The notes: generated by a model not told the origin, from the sequence alone. A stretch of 54,377 bases of DNA from Planctomycetaceae bacterium (GCA_020850695.1 JADZEF010000275.1:1-54377); one strand, 5' to 3'; positions 8,142 to 17,346 are shown, numbered from the stretch's first letter. Numbers and translations: made by a program.

Positions 8142-9743
8142 TCACGTCGCCGACGGCGTCGCAAGCATTCCGGCCGGAACCGCCGGGGCGGTCGCGGCCG
8201 GCTTTCGGTTCCACCACCACCCGTAGGCCAGCCCTGCGGCGAACATCCCCACGCTCACCCATTGCGAAATGGTGAAGGGCGTCTGAACCTGGAACAATTC
8301 GCTGCCGCGGAAAATCAGCGTCCGCACATGCAACAGCACGGGCGGCTCATCGCTTCGCAGGTACTCGATGAAGAACCGCGTGACGGGATAACACAGGAGC
8401 GCGACGATCGTCACCGCCCCGGGCTTCGGTCGCATCCGGAAGTAACCCGCCGTGAGCAGATAGAGGATGAATCCGTCGATCGCGCTGTAGATCTGCGTCG
8501 GATGCAGGGCGATCCGGTGGACGACCTCCTCGGCCGCCAGGTAGCCGCGCGTCACCATCGCCATGTCGGGCACGCTTCCGACGGGGAACGTCACACCCCA
8601 CGGCAGGTCGCAGCGGTCGCCGTAGCAGCACCCGTTGAAGAAGCATCCAATCCGCCCGAAGGCCACGCCGAGGAACAGCGAGGGCACGAGGGCGTCGGCG
8701 ATCTTCTGCGCGTTCAACCCCTTCTTCCGGCAATAGAGAACATAGACGATGATTCCCGAGATAACGCCCCCATACAGCACCAGCCCGCCATCGGGAAGGT
8801 TGACGATGGCAATGAGCTTCTCCAGCCCCTGCTTCCCGCCGAAAACGCGGTCGGGATACTCGAGGATGTAGAACAGGCGGCAGCCCGCGATCCCGGCGAA
8901 GAACAGCCACAGGGCGATGTCCCACACGAGGTCGGCCGGGATTCCCGCGCTCGCCGCACGCCGCGTCCCCGTCCAGCCGGCGGCGAAGAATCCCAGGAAC
9001 AGCATGAATCCGTAACCGTAAATCGGAATCGCTTTCCCCACGCGCGACTCGCGCCAGGGACGGTGTTCCTGGTAGAGGGCCAGACGCTCGCGGATCCCCC
9101 GCAGCCGGTTCGCGATCACCGCGTCGTTCGAGTCGTCGGCCAGCTCGGCCGCGCGCCGGGCCGTCGCAATCGCCTCGTCGAACTTTCCCGCTTCGGCCAG
9201 TGTCGCCGCCAGCACATCCAGCGCCCACGGATCGCGATCTCCCGCAAGCCGCGACATCTCGGCCGCCACGTCCGCCGCCGCTTTCGGATCGCGGACCGAC
9301 TCGTTGGGTGAAGTCGACAGCAGCCACGCGAGTTCGCGCCGCGGTTCGACCGCTTTCGAGTCGCGATCGGCCGCCGCCTTGTAATCCGCCGCCGCACTCA
9401 CATCGTCGTGGATTGTCTGGTAAGCATGCCCCCGCGCCATGTAGGCGGGGGTCGGAGCGTCACCGCGAGCGATGGCGGCCGTCGCCCCCTCGATCACCGC
9501 ATAGGCATCACGATGAATGAACGACGGCACCCGCACGATGACGATCGCCCCGACGATCCAGAAGGCGAGGGGAAGGAACGCTGCGGGGCTGAACTCCAGC
9601 TCCTTCCGCATGCGGTAACACCACAACGCGCCCACCAGCACCCAGAGGACGAGCGCCAGCCCGAAGCCGAAGCCGGGGACTTCGCCGAGGGGACCGAGCG
9701 ACCAGGGAGCGTCGAGCGGGATGCGGAAGAGAGTCTGCTGCAC
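8142..9743 (-). CDS. lgt: Prolipoprotein diacylglyceryl transferase with inserted TPR domain
   Basis: A 533-residue inner-membrane enzyme that moves diacylglyceryl from phosphatidylglycerol to the lipobox Cys of prolipoproteins. The E. coli enzyme is about 290 residues. Here two N-terminal membrane segments (about 25-45 and 55-75) are followed by a TPR-like helical domain (about 80-225), and only then by the conserved Lgt core: YGYGFMLFLGFF, GGLVLYGGVISG, GRIGCFFNGCCYG, LHPTQIYSAIDG and RFFIEYLRSDE. The E. coli catalytic His103 position appears as Tyr (LVLYGG), and Asn146 as Cys, with the next Asn kept; such variants are known in other phyla. A neighbouring lipoprotein with a lipobox (25127-25663) is a likely client. 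Confidence 0.88.
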   Translation of the reverse strand: MQQTLFRIPLDAPWSLGPLGEVPGFGFGLALVLWVLVGALWCYRMRKELEFSPAAFLPLAFWIVGAIVIVRVPSFIHRDAYAVIEGATAAIARGDAPTPAYMARGHAYQTIHDDVSAAADYKAAADRDSKAVEPRRELAWLLSTSPNESVRDPKAAADVAAEMSRLAGDRDPWALDVLAATLAEAGKFDEAIATARRAAELADDSNDAVIANRLRGIRERLALYQEHRPWRESRVGKAIPIYGYGFMLFLGFFAAGWTGTRRAASAGIPADLVWDIALWLFFAGIAGCRLFYILEYPDRVFGGKQGLEKLIAIVNLPDGGLVLYGGVISGIIVYVLYCRKKGLNAQKIADALVPSLFLGVAFGRIGCFFNGCCYGDRCDLPWGVTFPVGSVPDMAMVTRGYLAAEEVVHRIALHPTQIYSAIDGFILYLLTAGYFRMRPKPGAVTIVALLCYPVTRFFIEYLRSDEPPVLLHVRTLIFRGSELFQVQTPFTISQWVSVGMFAAGLAYGWWWNRKPAATAPAVPAGMLATPSAT

Positions 9744-9857
9744 GGGAGGCCGAAGGTTGAAGTGTTGCCGTCACGGTCATCTAGGCGTGGGAGACGCATT
9801 GGCCTTACGCCATTTCCATGAGCCCCTCTCGACTTTTCGAGAGTCGGGGCGATCCTG

Positions 9858-10745
9858 TCAAGGGGCGTCGTTCAGCAGCGCGGCCCGGCAGCGGGGATGA
9901 TCGAACATTTTCTCGTGGTCGTGCCCAACCCCCTCCGCCTCGACACGCCGCCAGCCGAACTTCCAGCCCTTCTCCTTCGCCAGCTGCTGCCCCGCGGCGA
10001 AAACATTCCGGCCGCGCTCGAATCGGGTCCGTCCCTGCTTCTCGGCCGGTGGTGTGACATCGAAGTATTCGTCCCGCTCGAGGTCGTCCGTCCCCTGGAA
10101 GAAAACGAGAGGCTGGGCGACGTATCGCTTCAGCACCGCATCGCTGCTCAACTCCTCGGGCAGCCCGCCGAAGCCGAACGGGTACGGAAGATCGCGGGTG
10201 GGAAAGAGATGCGTCCCCGCATTGGCCGCCACAACCGACTTCGCCTCGTTGTCGACGAAGCCCGCCAGCCGCGCGAGAAACTGTCCGCCTCCCGAATGTC
10301 CGATACAGTAGTACGCGAGCTTCGGATGCCCCTCGCGACGGCGGACCTCGGCGATGATCGGCGGAACGAAGCTCCCGCTCCAGTGCTCCTTCGGCTTCGA
10401 CTGCCCGTTCACCGCCACGCCGCCGAACTGATACCGCTCCTTGGGGAACGCCGGTTCGGCGAACTTCGGAGCGACGACCAGCATGTGGAACCGATCGGCC
10501 ATCCCCTTCGCGTGCGTCCGATACTCCTCGGCATTCCTTAGCACGCCGTGGCAGACGACCAGGATCGGTCCGTCCGTGTAGTCCTCAGGTTTATAGGTGA
10601 AGACCTGGACCTGTTCGCCGTAAGCGGTCACCGTGAACTCGCCATCTCCCTTCGGGAGAGGCCCGTCGTTCGCACCGAGAAGGCTCATCATCAGCAGGAC
10701 CGCCACGGGAAGACTCCGTCTCAAAGGACTCGCATGGGCCGACAT
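9858..10745 (-). CDS. Secreted alpha/beta hydrolase (esterase-like)
   Basis: A 295-residue protein starting MSAHASPLRRSLPVAVLLMM, a signal peptide. The upstream in-frame start at 10823 would add 26 residues that do not look coding, so 10745 is preferred. An alpha/beta-hydrolase fold is indicated by LVVCHGVLRNAEEY (oxyanion region), YYCIGHSGGGQFLARLAG with nucleophile Ser151, a late FFQGTDD acidic segment and a C-terminal GVGHDHEKMF that supplies the His. It resembles poly(3-hydroxybutyrate) depolymerase or feruloyl esterase-like proteins, but the substrate is unknown. Confidence 0.75.
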   Translation of the reverse strand: MSAHASPLRRSLPVAVLLMMSLLGANDGPLPKGDGEFTVTAYGEQVQVFTYKPEDYTDGPILVVCHGVLRNAEEYRTHAKGMADRFHMLVVAPKFAEPAFPKERYQFGGVAVNGQSKPKEHWSGSFVPPIIAEVRRREGHPKLAYYCIGHSGGGQFLARLAGFVDNEAKSVVAANAGTHLFPTRDLPYPFGFGGLPEELSSDAVLKRYVAQPLVFFQGTDDLERDEYFDVTPPAEKQGRTRFERGRNVFAAGQQLAKEKGWKFGWRRVEAEGVGHDHEKMFDHPRCRAALLNDAP

Positions 10746-10867
10746 CCGATCAGACGAAGGATAGCGGATCGTCTCCGGGCGAGAGAGAGCAATGTGTCTC
10801 GCTACGATACGCGTGACGACCACTGCGAATCGGCGTGGATCGGCCGACGAAGAAACAGGAAAGACCT

Positions 10868-11006
10868 GCCCGCGAATGACGCGAGTCTGCGCGAAGGAAG
10901 AATTCGCGGGACGATCAGTTCCACGGAATTCGCCAGCGCAGGCAGACCGTCACCGCGGAAGAACGGCCTTTGCTTTATTCGCGTCCAATTCGCGTCATTC
11001 GCGGGC
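10868..11006. repeat. Mirrored intergenic repeat
   Basis: Perfect 17-bp arms (10868-10884 and 10990-11006), built around CGCGAATGACGCG, enclose about 105 bases that contain further GAATTCGC words in both orientations. The element lies between the oxidoreductase 3' end and the hydrolase 5' end. Confidence 0.7.
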
Positions 11007-11027
11007 TATTCTTCGCATCGACGAACA

Positions 11028-12080
11028 TCACCCGGCCCGTTCGACGGCAGCGGCGGCCAGGTCGGCGTCGACGATGTTGGCACGAGTCGATTCCCAGCGG
11101 CCCGACTCAAGACTGGCGAGGCACGCGAGGTTTACCCGCAACGTCTGGTAAGCTTCCTCAATCGTGCAGGCGACCGGGCACTTCCCTTCAACGGCATCGA
11201 GAAACGCATTTGCCTGGGCGACGAACAGCGTGTCCCGCTCAAGGACGGTCAGCGCCTCTTCGGTCCATGCGGTCTCGGGCTTCTCCATCCACTTCCAGAG
11301 ACGGTTGTGGATCTCGAAGCGGACCGTCCCGCGCTCGCACACGACCGTGATGTGCCCCTCGTTGGGAGCCTGATGCTGATTGATCGAATACGTTCCCATC
11401 ACCTTGCCGTGCCGGGCAAGGACGTGCGCGGTGTCTTCGACTTCCACCCCTTCGAGCACCTGGTGCGAGGCATCGGCGACGACGCGATCCATCGGCCCTA
11501 CTAACCATTCCCCCGCATTGAAGACGTGTGTGAGAGCGTCCTGAATGGCCCCGCCGCCGGTGGCCCGGTCACGGTAATAAATGGTGCGGTAGGCGGGACG
11601 ATAGGTCGGGAAGTGCTGCCCGCCGACGGCGATGATCTCCACCGGAGCGCCGAACCGGCCCGAGTGAAGCGCCTCGCGCATCGAGGCGAGGACGGGATGA
11701 GCCCGGGAGACGTAAGCCACCGAGGCCGTGACGTTGCGGCGCTTCACCAGTGCGATCAGTTCTTCGACACCGTTGAGGGTTGTGCTGAGGGGCTTCTCGA
11801 TGAGAATCGGAACGCCCGCCTCGGCGAAGCGGGTCGCCTGCGGAATGTGGAGCGGAGCCGGCGTGCAGATGACCGCGACGTCGGGAGGCGACGTCATCGC
11901 CGCATCGAGGCTGTCGAACGCGTTCTTGACCGAGTAACGCTCGGCGATGGTGGCGCGGAGCGTCGGATTGACTTCCACGAACGAGACGTCGACCCGCCCC
12001 GTGCTTTGAAAGCACCTCAGGTGGCGTTCGCCGATCGACCCGACTCCAATCACCAGCACCCGATGGCGTTTCACCGACAT
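11028..12080 (-). CDS. Gfo/Idh/MocA family NAD(P)-dependent oxidoreductase
   Basis: A 350-residue dehydrogenase. The Rossmann fold starts at once with RVLVIGVGSIGERHL (GxGxxG at residues 12-17), followed by VDVSFVEVNP, the PDVAVICTPAPLHIPQA strand and ILIEKPLS with the EKP Lys used by the family in substrate binding. The C-terminal half is the alpha/beta substrate domain (GGGAIQDALTHVFNAGEWL). The substrate is probably a sugar, sugar acid or nucleotide sugar, but this is not determined. Start 12080 is preferred to 12125 because a GAGG lies upstream and the extra residues are not conserved-looking. It is divergent from the archaemetzincin gene with a 188-base shared upstream region. Confidence 0.87.
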   Translation of the reverse strand: MSVKRHRVLVIGVGSIGERHLRCFQSTGRVDVSFVEVNPTLRATIAERYSVKNAFDSLDAAMTSPPDVAVICTPAPLHIPQATRFAEAGVPILIEKPLSTTLNGVEELIALVKRRNVTASVAYVSRAHPVLASMREALHSGRFGAPVEIIAVGGQHFPTYRPAYRTIYYRDRATGGGAIQDALTHVFNAGEWLVGPMDRVVADASHQVLEGVEVEDTAHVLARHGKVMGTYSINQHQAPNEGHITVVCERGTVRFEIHNRLWKWMEKPETAWTEEALTVLERDTLFVAQANAFLDAVEGKCPVACTIEEAYQTLRVNLACLASLESGRWESTRANIVDADLAAAAVERAG

Positions 12081-12268
12081 TCGCCCGACCTCGTCTCTGC
12101 GGAGGAAATTCGTGGATGCGGGCATGGTATCGCCGTCTTTGTGAGAGAGACAACCGGCCGCGGCGAGGCGTGAACAAGTCGTCTTGCGATCGATACGACG
12201 CGGAGATAAGAGCAGACGATGTCAGTGACGTCGGATCGTGATGAGCGAGTCTTGCGGAGAAGTGACGC

Positions 12269-13258
12269 ATGGACGTTCTCGGCCGGCGGCGGTTTCTTGG
12301 AGTCGGAGCGGCGCTGGCGCTGACCAGCCATTGGGTTCAGCCCATCACCGCACTGGCGGCGAAGCCGCGGAGCGGTTTCACGCCGCCCACCGCGGCACAA
12401 CGCACGGCCGCGCTGGGTTCGTTGAAGGGACTTTCCGCCATCGAAGTTCGGGCGTTCGATCCGGCCGACCATTTCGAACCGATGGGAGAACCGGAGCCAG
12501 GCGACTGGCTGGCCGAGCATGTCGAGCGCGGGCAAACATTCGACCAGTTCCGGCAGTCGAAAGCCAACCGTCCCGACAAGCGACGGTCAACAATCTATTT
12601 CCTCCCGCTGGGCGAGTTCGATCCCGCGTGGTCTCCGGAGATGGCCGATCTCGAAGCATGCGCCCGCGCGTTCTTTCAGATCCCCGTCAAAGCTCTCCCC
12701 ACCCGCTCAATGAATGGCGTGCAGGTGACGTCGCGTGAGCGTGTGAAAGGACCAACGCAATACCTCACGACCGACTTCCTGCGGATGCTGCGGGGCGAAC
12801 TGCCGGACGACGGGTATTGCATCCTCGGAGTGACGATGCAGGACCTGTACCCCGATCCGAAATGGAACTACGTCTTCGGACAGGCGTCACTGCGCGACCG
12901 CGTCGGCATCTACAGCTTCGCTCGCTACGACCCTCTCTTCTGGAAAGAGAAGCGGACGCCGGAAGCTCGCGAGCTCCTGCTGGTGCGGAGCCTCGAGGTG
13001 CTGTTGCACGAGACCTGTCACATGTTCGGCATGTCGCACTGCATCTACTACAAGTGCCTGGTCAACGGGTCGAACAACCTCGAAGAGTCCGATCGTCAGC
13101 CGATGCACCTCTGCCCCATCTGTCTGAGGAAGCTCCAGCACAGCGTCGGATTCGACGTCGTCGATCGCGACAAGGAACTACTCAAGGAATACCGGCGGCT
13201 GCGCGTGACCCGCGAAGCCGAGTGGCTTGAGCGGCGGCTGCGGCATGTGAAGGGATGA
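12269..13258 (+). CDS. Tat-exported archaemetzincin-type metalloprotease
   Basis: A 329-residue member of the archaemetzincin (M54) family. A Tat-type signal (GRRRFLGVGAALALT) begins the protein. The zinc motif HETCHMFGMSH (His247, Glu248, His251, His257) is followed by Cys258, Cys263, Cys282 and Cys285 (LCPICLRK), the extra structural zinc site that marks archaemetzincins. Archaemetzincins without a signal peptide are common in archaea and vertebrates; export by Tat fits loading zinc in the cytoplasm before secretion. Its substrate is unknown. It is convergent with the next gene, with only 38 bases between them. Confidence 0.85.
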   Translation: MDVLGRRRFLGVGAALALTSHWVQPITALAAKPRSGFTPPTAAQRTAALGSLKGLSAIEVRAFDPADHFEPMGEPEPGDWLAEHVERGQTFDQFRQSKANRPDKRRSTIYFLPLGEFDPAWSPEMADLEACARAFFQIPVKALPTRSMNGVQVTSRERVKGPTQYLTTDFLRMLRGELPDDGYCILGVTMQDLYPDPKWNYVFGQASLRDRVGIYSFARYDPLFWKEKRTPEARELLLVRSLEVLLHETCHMFGMSHCIYYKCLVNGSNNLEESDRQPMHLCPICLRKLQHSVGFDVVDRDKELLKEYRRLRVTREAEWLERRLRHVKG

Positions 13259-13296
13259 GCGGGCCGAAGTCTTGATGTGGCACGGTTTCGCGTCTC

Positions 13297-14364
13297 TCAG
13301 CGGGGCGAGGCCTTCCCCTGATCGGCCGACTGCGCTGGTCCCTCAATCGACATCTCGGCGAGACGGACGAGGAGCGTTTCGAGCTGTTCGTAATACTCAT
13401 AGGAAGCGAGTTCCGACTTGCGCGCGTGGAGCGTATGAATCTCTCGCTCGAGAGCATCGCGCTGCTGGCGGACTGCGGCGGGGATCTGTTGCTCTTCCGC
13501 AGAGCGGACGAGACAGAACTGGCCGGCGCGGGTTCCTTCGCTGGCGGCACCCCTGTTGAAGCTCTGGGCAGGCCGCACTCCTTGGAAAGCGTCGGGGCGG
13601 ACTCCTTCACCGTCGCCCGTGTCGTCAAGGATCGCGTGCTCGGTCGGAAGGCGGCCTTCGGAAAAATAGAACTCGTCGGTGCGGCGGGCCGCCATCAGCC
13701 AGGCTTCGAGGAGCGACGTCTGTCCGTCATGGTCGAGGTCGGCCTCGGGGTTGGCGATGTGCTGCGAGAGAAGATCGCCGAATCGAGCGAAGTTCTGTTC
13801 CTGGCCGCTCTTCGTCGCCGTGATGACGACGCGTCCCGGACGCGAGAGAGCCGTCAGGAACGGACCGCTGGCCGACGCACAGTTGATGACGGCAACCGGA
13901 CGATCGAAGTCGTCGAGCCAGCCGGCGAGATCGTCGGCGGAGACGTCGGGACCGGGGAGATTGAACCGGGCGACGCGACCATCAAACGTGCCGTGACCGA
14001 TGAGGACGATCCAGAGTTCGTGCGGAGAACTCTTCGTCTCGTCGGCGAGAATCGATTCGAATTGCTGTCGCGGAGCCTCGGTTTGGGCATCGATCCGCCG
14101 CACCCGCACGCCCCCCTGAGCTGCGGCGGTTTCCCAACGCGCAGCCCACGTCGTGAACTGCGTCGCGTATTCGGGAGCGCCGGACGCTCCGACGACAAGG
14201 AGCAGCGTCGGGCCGTCGCGGTCGACGAGCAGTCCTTCCTCGGATGTTTCCGCGACGGCCGGTTCGTCCTTCGCCGGAACCTCGGCGACGGCCGGCTCGG
14301 TGGGAGCGGGTTCCTCGGCGGTGGCAGGAGCCGCCAAGGCCAGCGTGAGAAGGAGCGCGTGCAT
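13297..14364 (-). CDS. Secreted caspase/legumain-fold (C13-like) protein with EF-hand-like loop
   Basis: A 355-residue protein starting MHALLLTLALAAPATA, a signal peptide (AAGGA before the ATG). A Pro/Glu/Ala-rich stretch follows, then a caspase-hemoglobinase-like domain: LLVVGASG, then LIGHGTF with candidate catalytic His124, then VAVINCASASGPF with candidate Cys162, as in legumain-like C13 peptidases. Residues 209-220 (D-x-D-x-D-G, Glu at position 12) match a canonical EF-hand calcium loop. The C-terminus is helical. Activity is inferred only. It ends a minus-strand run of envelope genes and may be cotranscribed with them; a CATGAGG-type mirrored repeat lies between it and the previous gene. 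Confidence 0.7.
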   Translation of the reverse strand: MHALLLTLALAAPATAEEPAPTEPAVAEVPAKDEPAVAETSEEGLLVDRDGPTLLLVVGASGAPEYATQFTTWAARWETAAAQGGVRVRRIDAQTEAPRQQFESILADETKSSPHELWIVLIGHGTFDGRVARFNLPGPDVSADDLAGWLDDFDRPVAVINCASASGPFLTALSRPGRVVITATKSGQEQNFARFGDLLSQHIANPEADLDHDGQTSLLEAWLMAARRTDEFYFSEGRLPTEHAILDDTGDGEGVRPDAFQGVRPAQSFNRGAASEGTRAGQFCLVRSAEEQQIPAAVRQQRDALEREIHTLHARKSELASYEYYEQLETLLVRLAEMSIEGPAQSADQGKASPR

Positions 14365-14421
14365 GGGAGTCCTTTCCATTCAACGTGGCCAACACAGTCT
14401 GCGTCGGTCGCTATGAGTCGC

Positions 14422-14520
14422 CCTCATGCTCCGCATGAGGTTAAGCCGTCGTGACGAAGCGGGCGGCTGAGTTTCAGGGCGCTCGTTGCGCGCCCGGCTT
14501 TCCTCACGCGGAGCGTGAGG
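14422..14520. repeat. Mirrored repeat with CCTCATGC hairpins
   Basis: Two hairpins, CCTCATGC-TCC-GCATGAGG (14422-14440) and CCTCACGC-GGA-GCGTGAGG (14502-14520), stand as inverted partners. The first 19-mer is identical to 38521-38539, and the flanking GTTAAGCC and AGGGCTAC words recur at 38532-38690, so both loci carry the same element. Confidence 0.75.
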
Positions 14521-14552
14521 GCTACCTTGGCGACTCTATTCCCGATCGCCGA

Positions 14553-17033
14553 TCACGGCAAACCCAGTTTTCGACGCAACGCCCATTCCCCACCCAGGCA
14601 GGCCACGATGAGGAGCAGGCACCAGGCGTTATGCCAGAGGGGCCAGGTGGTCGTCTCGACGACCGGCACGTTGCGACGCGGGAGTTGCTCCGCGGAAAGT
14701 TCGAGATCCGACGGCTCGACCAGCATGCCGCCTGTCGCCTCGGCGAGCTTTTTGAGAGCTTCGCGCTGCGGGTTGATCGTGCGAAATTCGTCGGTCGCCG
14801 GGTCGTGAACCCAGCCGGTGCGTGGGGAGGCCAGCTCGCGTCCCCCCGCATCATGGACAATCGCGCTGGCGACATATCCGCCGGACTGCACCGGAGAGAA
14901 CTCGGCCCGGTAGACGCCCGCTTCATCGGTCGACGCTTCGACGGCGAGCATCGTCGTGCTGCCGTCGGGGGCCATCACCATGAACCGGACGTCGGCGTTG
15001 TCGAGGGGCTGGAAGTTGCGGTCGCGGGCCCGCAGCGTCACCTGCACCCGCCCGCACGCGTCGTCCGCTTGCGGGTCGACCTTCAGATCGAACAGCTCGG
15101 GAACATCGGCCACGAGATAGCGGAGCGTCTGCCGCCAGGCCCGGGCGAGATCGTCGGTCCCTTCGGCCCGTCGCAACTGCCATCGCCACATGTCGCCGAT
15201 GGTGAGTGCGGCGGAGAGGCCGCGGCCATAGCGCTGGACGACGAGGGACGGCTCGGTCTTGCCTCCGTGCTGCGTAACGGCGGCGATCGTTGCACCGGGG
15301 CGGACCCCCGCAACATCATTCACGGTGCGGAAGCCAGGCATCGCGGCGAGCCGCTGCTGCTCGTCGGCCTCGCTGCGGCGCAGGCGAGTCCAGGGAAGCA
15401 ACCAGCCGTCGCGAGTCAGTTCCAGCCGCACCGCGTCCGGCAATTCGGTCGCAGGCTTCGCCGCGATCGATGATGCGCTCGGAGAATCCGATAGGGAACG
15501 GGACGAAAGGTAGACCGGGAGTGCGGGGGCGAGAGGAGTTTTCGCGTAGCCCCCTTCGGCGAAAGATTCCTGTCCGCCCAGCATCATCAGCCCGCCGCCG
15601 CGCTCGGAGACGAACCGTTCGAGCAGCGTGAGCTGGTCGTGCGTGAAGAACGCCGCCTCGATGTCGTCGAGGATGATGGCCCGGAACGCGAACAGCTCTT
15701 CGGCCGTCTTCGGGAAGCCCTTTCGAAGCTCCTCCCCGTCCTTCATGTTGACCCGCACGATGACCGGCTCGTCGAACCGCTCGGTCTCTTCGTTGGCGTC
15801 CTTCTGAAAGCCGCGAAACAAGGCGTTGCTGGTCTCGCCCGCCCGTCCGCGAAAGTCGAACTTCGCCTCGCGCTTCGCAATGCGGATGAGTGCCGCCAGC
15901 TGCAACTGGCGGTCGTCGGCCACAGCCCGATTGAGAAACTTGAACTCCCAGTTGGGCCGCCCCGAGACATACAGGATGCGGTGCGCCGCAGCGGGTGCAT
16001 TGAGGCAGACAACGCGGTGGTTGTTCTCGAGAGTCAACTCACGCGCTGGTTCCGAGGGATTGCCCTTGGCGAGCGCCGCCACGTCGATCGCATAGAACTG
16101 GGGACCGCTGGCCGCGGGATGGACCTCGAAGCGGAACGAGGCGCGGCCTTCCTCGGACAGAGCCTGCGTCTGTTCGAGTCGCGAGGATGCGTCCTTCGAC
16201 GTGAAAGGAGTCGCTGAGTCTGCTCGTGCAGAGGGGGTGGCCGGGTCTGACCGCAGGGTAGGCCCGGAAGCAGCGCCGTGGGTTGTCGGTTCCAGCCGTG
16301 CGCGGATCGCATGCCCCTTGAGATTTTGACCCGCGACATCGACCTGTACGGTCACGGGGGCATCTTCGAACGGGCTGTGATTGATGGCGACCGTCTCAAG
16401 CGCGAGGTCGGGCTGACGGGCGCGATCGCCCGCAATGAGGACCGGATAGATCGGCGGCAACGACTTCGCCTGCTGCTGGAGTCGATCGAGATCGGTCGAC
16501 GTGCCATCCGTGAAGAGCAGCACGCCGGCCACCGGCCTTCCGCGGAAACGCTCGGTCAGCGAATTGAGAGCCGTCTTCAACTGCGTCCCGTCGCCTTCCG
16601 CCTTCAGCGTTGAGAAATCCGCCGTGGCGTGCAGTCCGGCATCGAATCGAAAGCGACGGAGGGAAAAGTCCTCGCCGAGCCGTGACTGCCATGTGGCCTT
16701 CTCGTCATCCTGGAAGAGAGTTCGAAGGCGTGCGGCGGGAGTCGTCAGCGCGTCCGCATCGATCGTGTCGGGAATGGACAGGCTGCGGCTGTCGTCGGCC
16801 AGCATCAGCAACAGATTCTCTCCCGGCACGGCCCGCGTGCTGCTCCACAGGGGCTCGATCAGCAGGACCGCCATCAGCAGCACCGCCATCAACCGAAGCA
16901 CCAGGCAAGCGCCGCGATCTCGGATGCTCAACGGGGTGCGACGGAGGCTTCGAACTGCCAGGAAGGCCGCCACCGCGAACAGCGGAATCGCCATCGCGAG
17001 GCCGCCGGGATTTCCGAAGCTGAGTGCGTGCAT
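14553..17033 (-). CDS. Membrane protein with VWA-like and glutamine amidotransferase-like domains
   Basis: An 826-residue envelope protein. Two membrane segments (about 10-30 and 44-62) precede a VWA-like region with a partial MIDAS (LADDSRSLS, later LLFTDGTSTD). Then come Ig/CARDB-like beta domains and a class-I glutamine-amidotransferase-like fold (FRAIILDDIE, LERFVSERGGGLMMLGG, SFAEGGY) that lacks an obvious Cys nucleophile, so it is probably a non-catalytic binding fold. After another beta domain there is a final membrane helix (WHNAWCLLLIVACLGG). The type is common next to BatA/DUF58/MoxR genes in planctomycetes. Residues around 255-290 are a Ser/Thr/Pro-rich insert whose DNA (about 16194-16275) has repeat-like palindromes. 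Confidence 0.75.
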   Translation of the reverse strand: MHALSFGNPGGLAMAIPLFAVAAFLAVRSLRRTPLSIRDRGACLVLRLMAVLLMAVLLIEPLWSSTRAVPGENLLLMLADDSRSLSIPDTIDADALTTPAARLRTLFQDDEKATWQSRLGEDFSLRRFRFDAGLHATADFSTLKAEGDGTQLKTALNSLTERFRGRPVAGVLLFTDGTSTDLDRLQQQAKSLPPIYPVLIAGDRARQPDLALETVAINHSPFEDAPVTVQVDVAGQNLKGHAIRARLEPTTHGAASGPTLRSDPATPSARADSATPFTSKDASSRLEQTQALSEEGRASFRFEVHPAASGPQFYAIDVAALAKGNPSEPARELTLENNHRVVCLNAPAAAHRILYVSGRPNWEFKFLNRAVADDRQLQLAALIRIAKREAKFDFRGRAGETSNALFRGFQKDANEETERFDEPVIVRVNMKDGEELRKGFPKTAEELFAFRAIILDDIEAAFFTHDQLTLLERFVSERGGGLMMLGGQESFAEGGYAKTPLAPALPVYLSSRSLSDSPSASSIAAKPATELPDAVRLELTRDGWLLPWTRLRRSEADEQQRLAAMPGFRTVNDVAGVRPGATIAAVTQHGGKTEPSLVVQRYGRGLSAALTIGDMWRWQLRRAEGTDDLARAWRQTLRYLVADVPELFDLKVDPQADDACGRVQVTLRARDRNFQPLDNADVRFMVMAPDGSTTMLAVEASTDEAGVYRAEFSPVQSGGYVASAIVHDAGGRELASPRTGWVHDPATDEFRTINPQREALKKLAEATGGMLVEPSDLELSAEQLPRRNVPVVETTTWPLWHNAWCLLLIVACLGGEWALRRKLGLP

Positions 17034-17046
17034 GGGAGAGTCTGTA

Positions 17047-17288
17047 CGCCGAAGGCGTTGTACGCAGTAGCCCGGGGTCGCGAACGAAGTGAGCGCACCC
17101 TGGGAAAGGAATTCGAAGGAAGGACGAACCCCAACGGGGTTCTACAGTGCGTCATCAATTGGTTTCAGACATGGACTGCGACACGGCTTGTAGTACCCCG
17201 TTGGGGTACTTTGCGCATTTCGCTCTCCACCCAGGGTGCGCTCGCCAAGCCTCGCGACCCTGGGCTACTGCGTACAACGCCTTTGGCG
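17047..17288. repeat. Nested near-palindromic element of about 242 bp
   Basis: Outer arms of about 58 bases (17047-17104 and 17231-17288) are complementary over most of their length. Inside them a second inverted pair, AACCCCAACGGGGTT-like at about 17127-17146 and about 17189-17208, gives a nested palindrome. It fills most of the 313-base gap between two genes that look like an operon; no gene is visible in the gap. Confidence 0.8.
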
Positions 17289-17346
17289 TAAAGAACACGT
17301 TCGCAACCTGATCTCCTGCGAACTGACGATCTTCCCTCACCTCACC

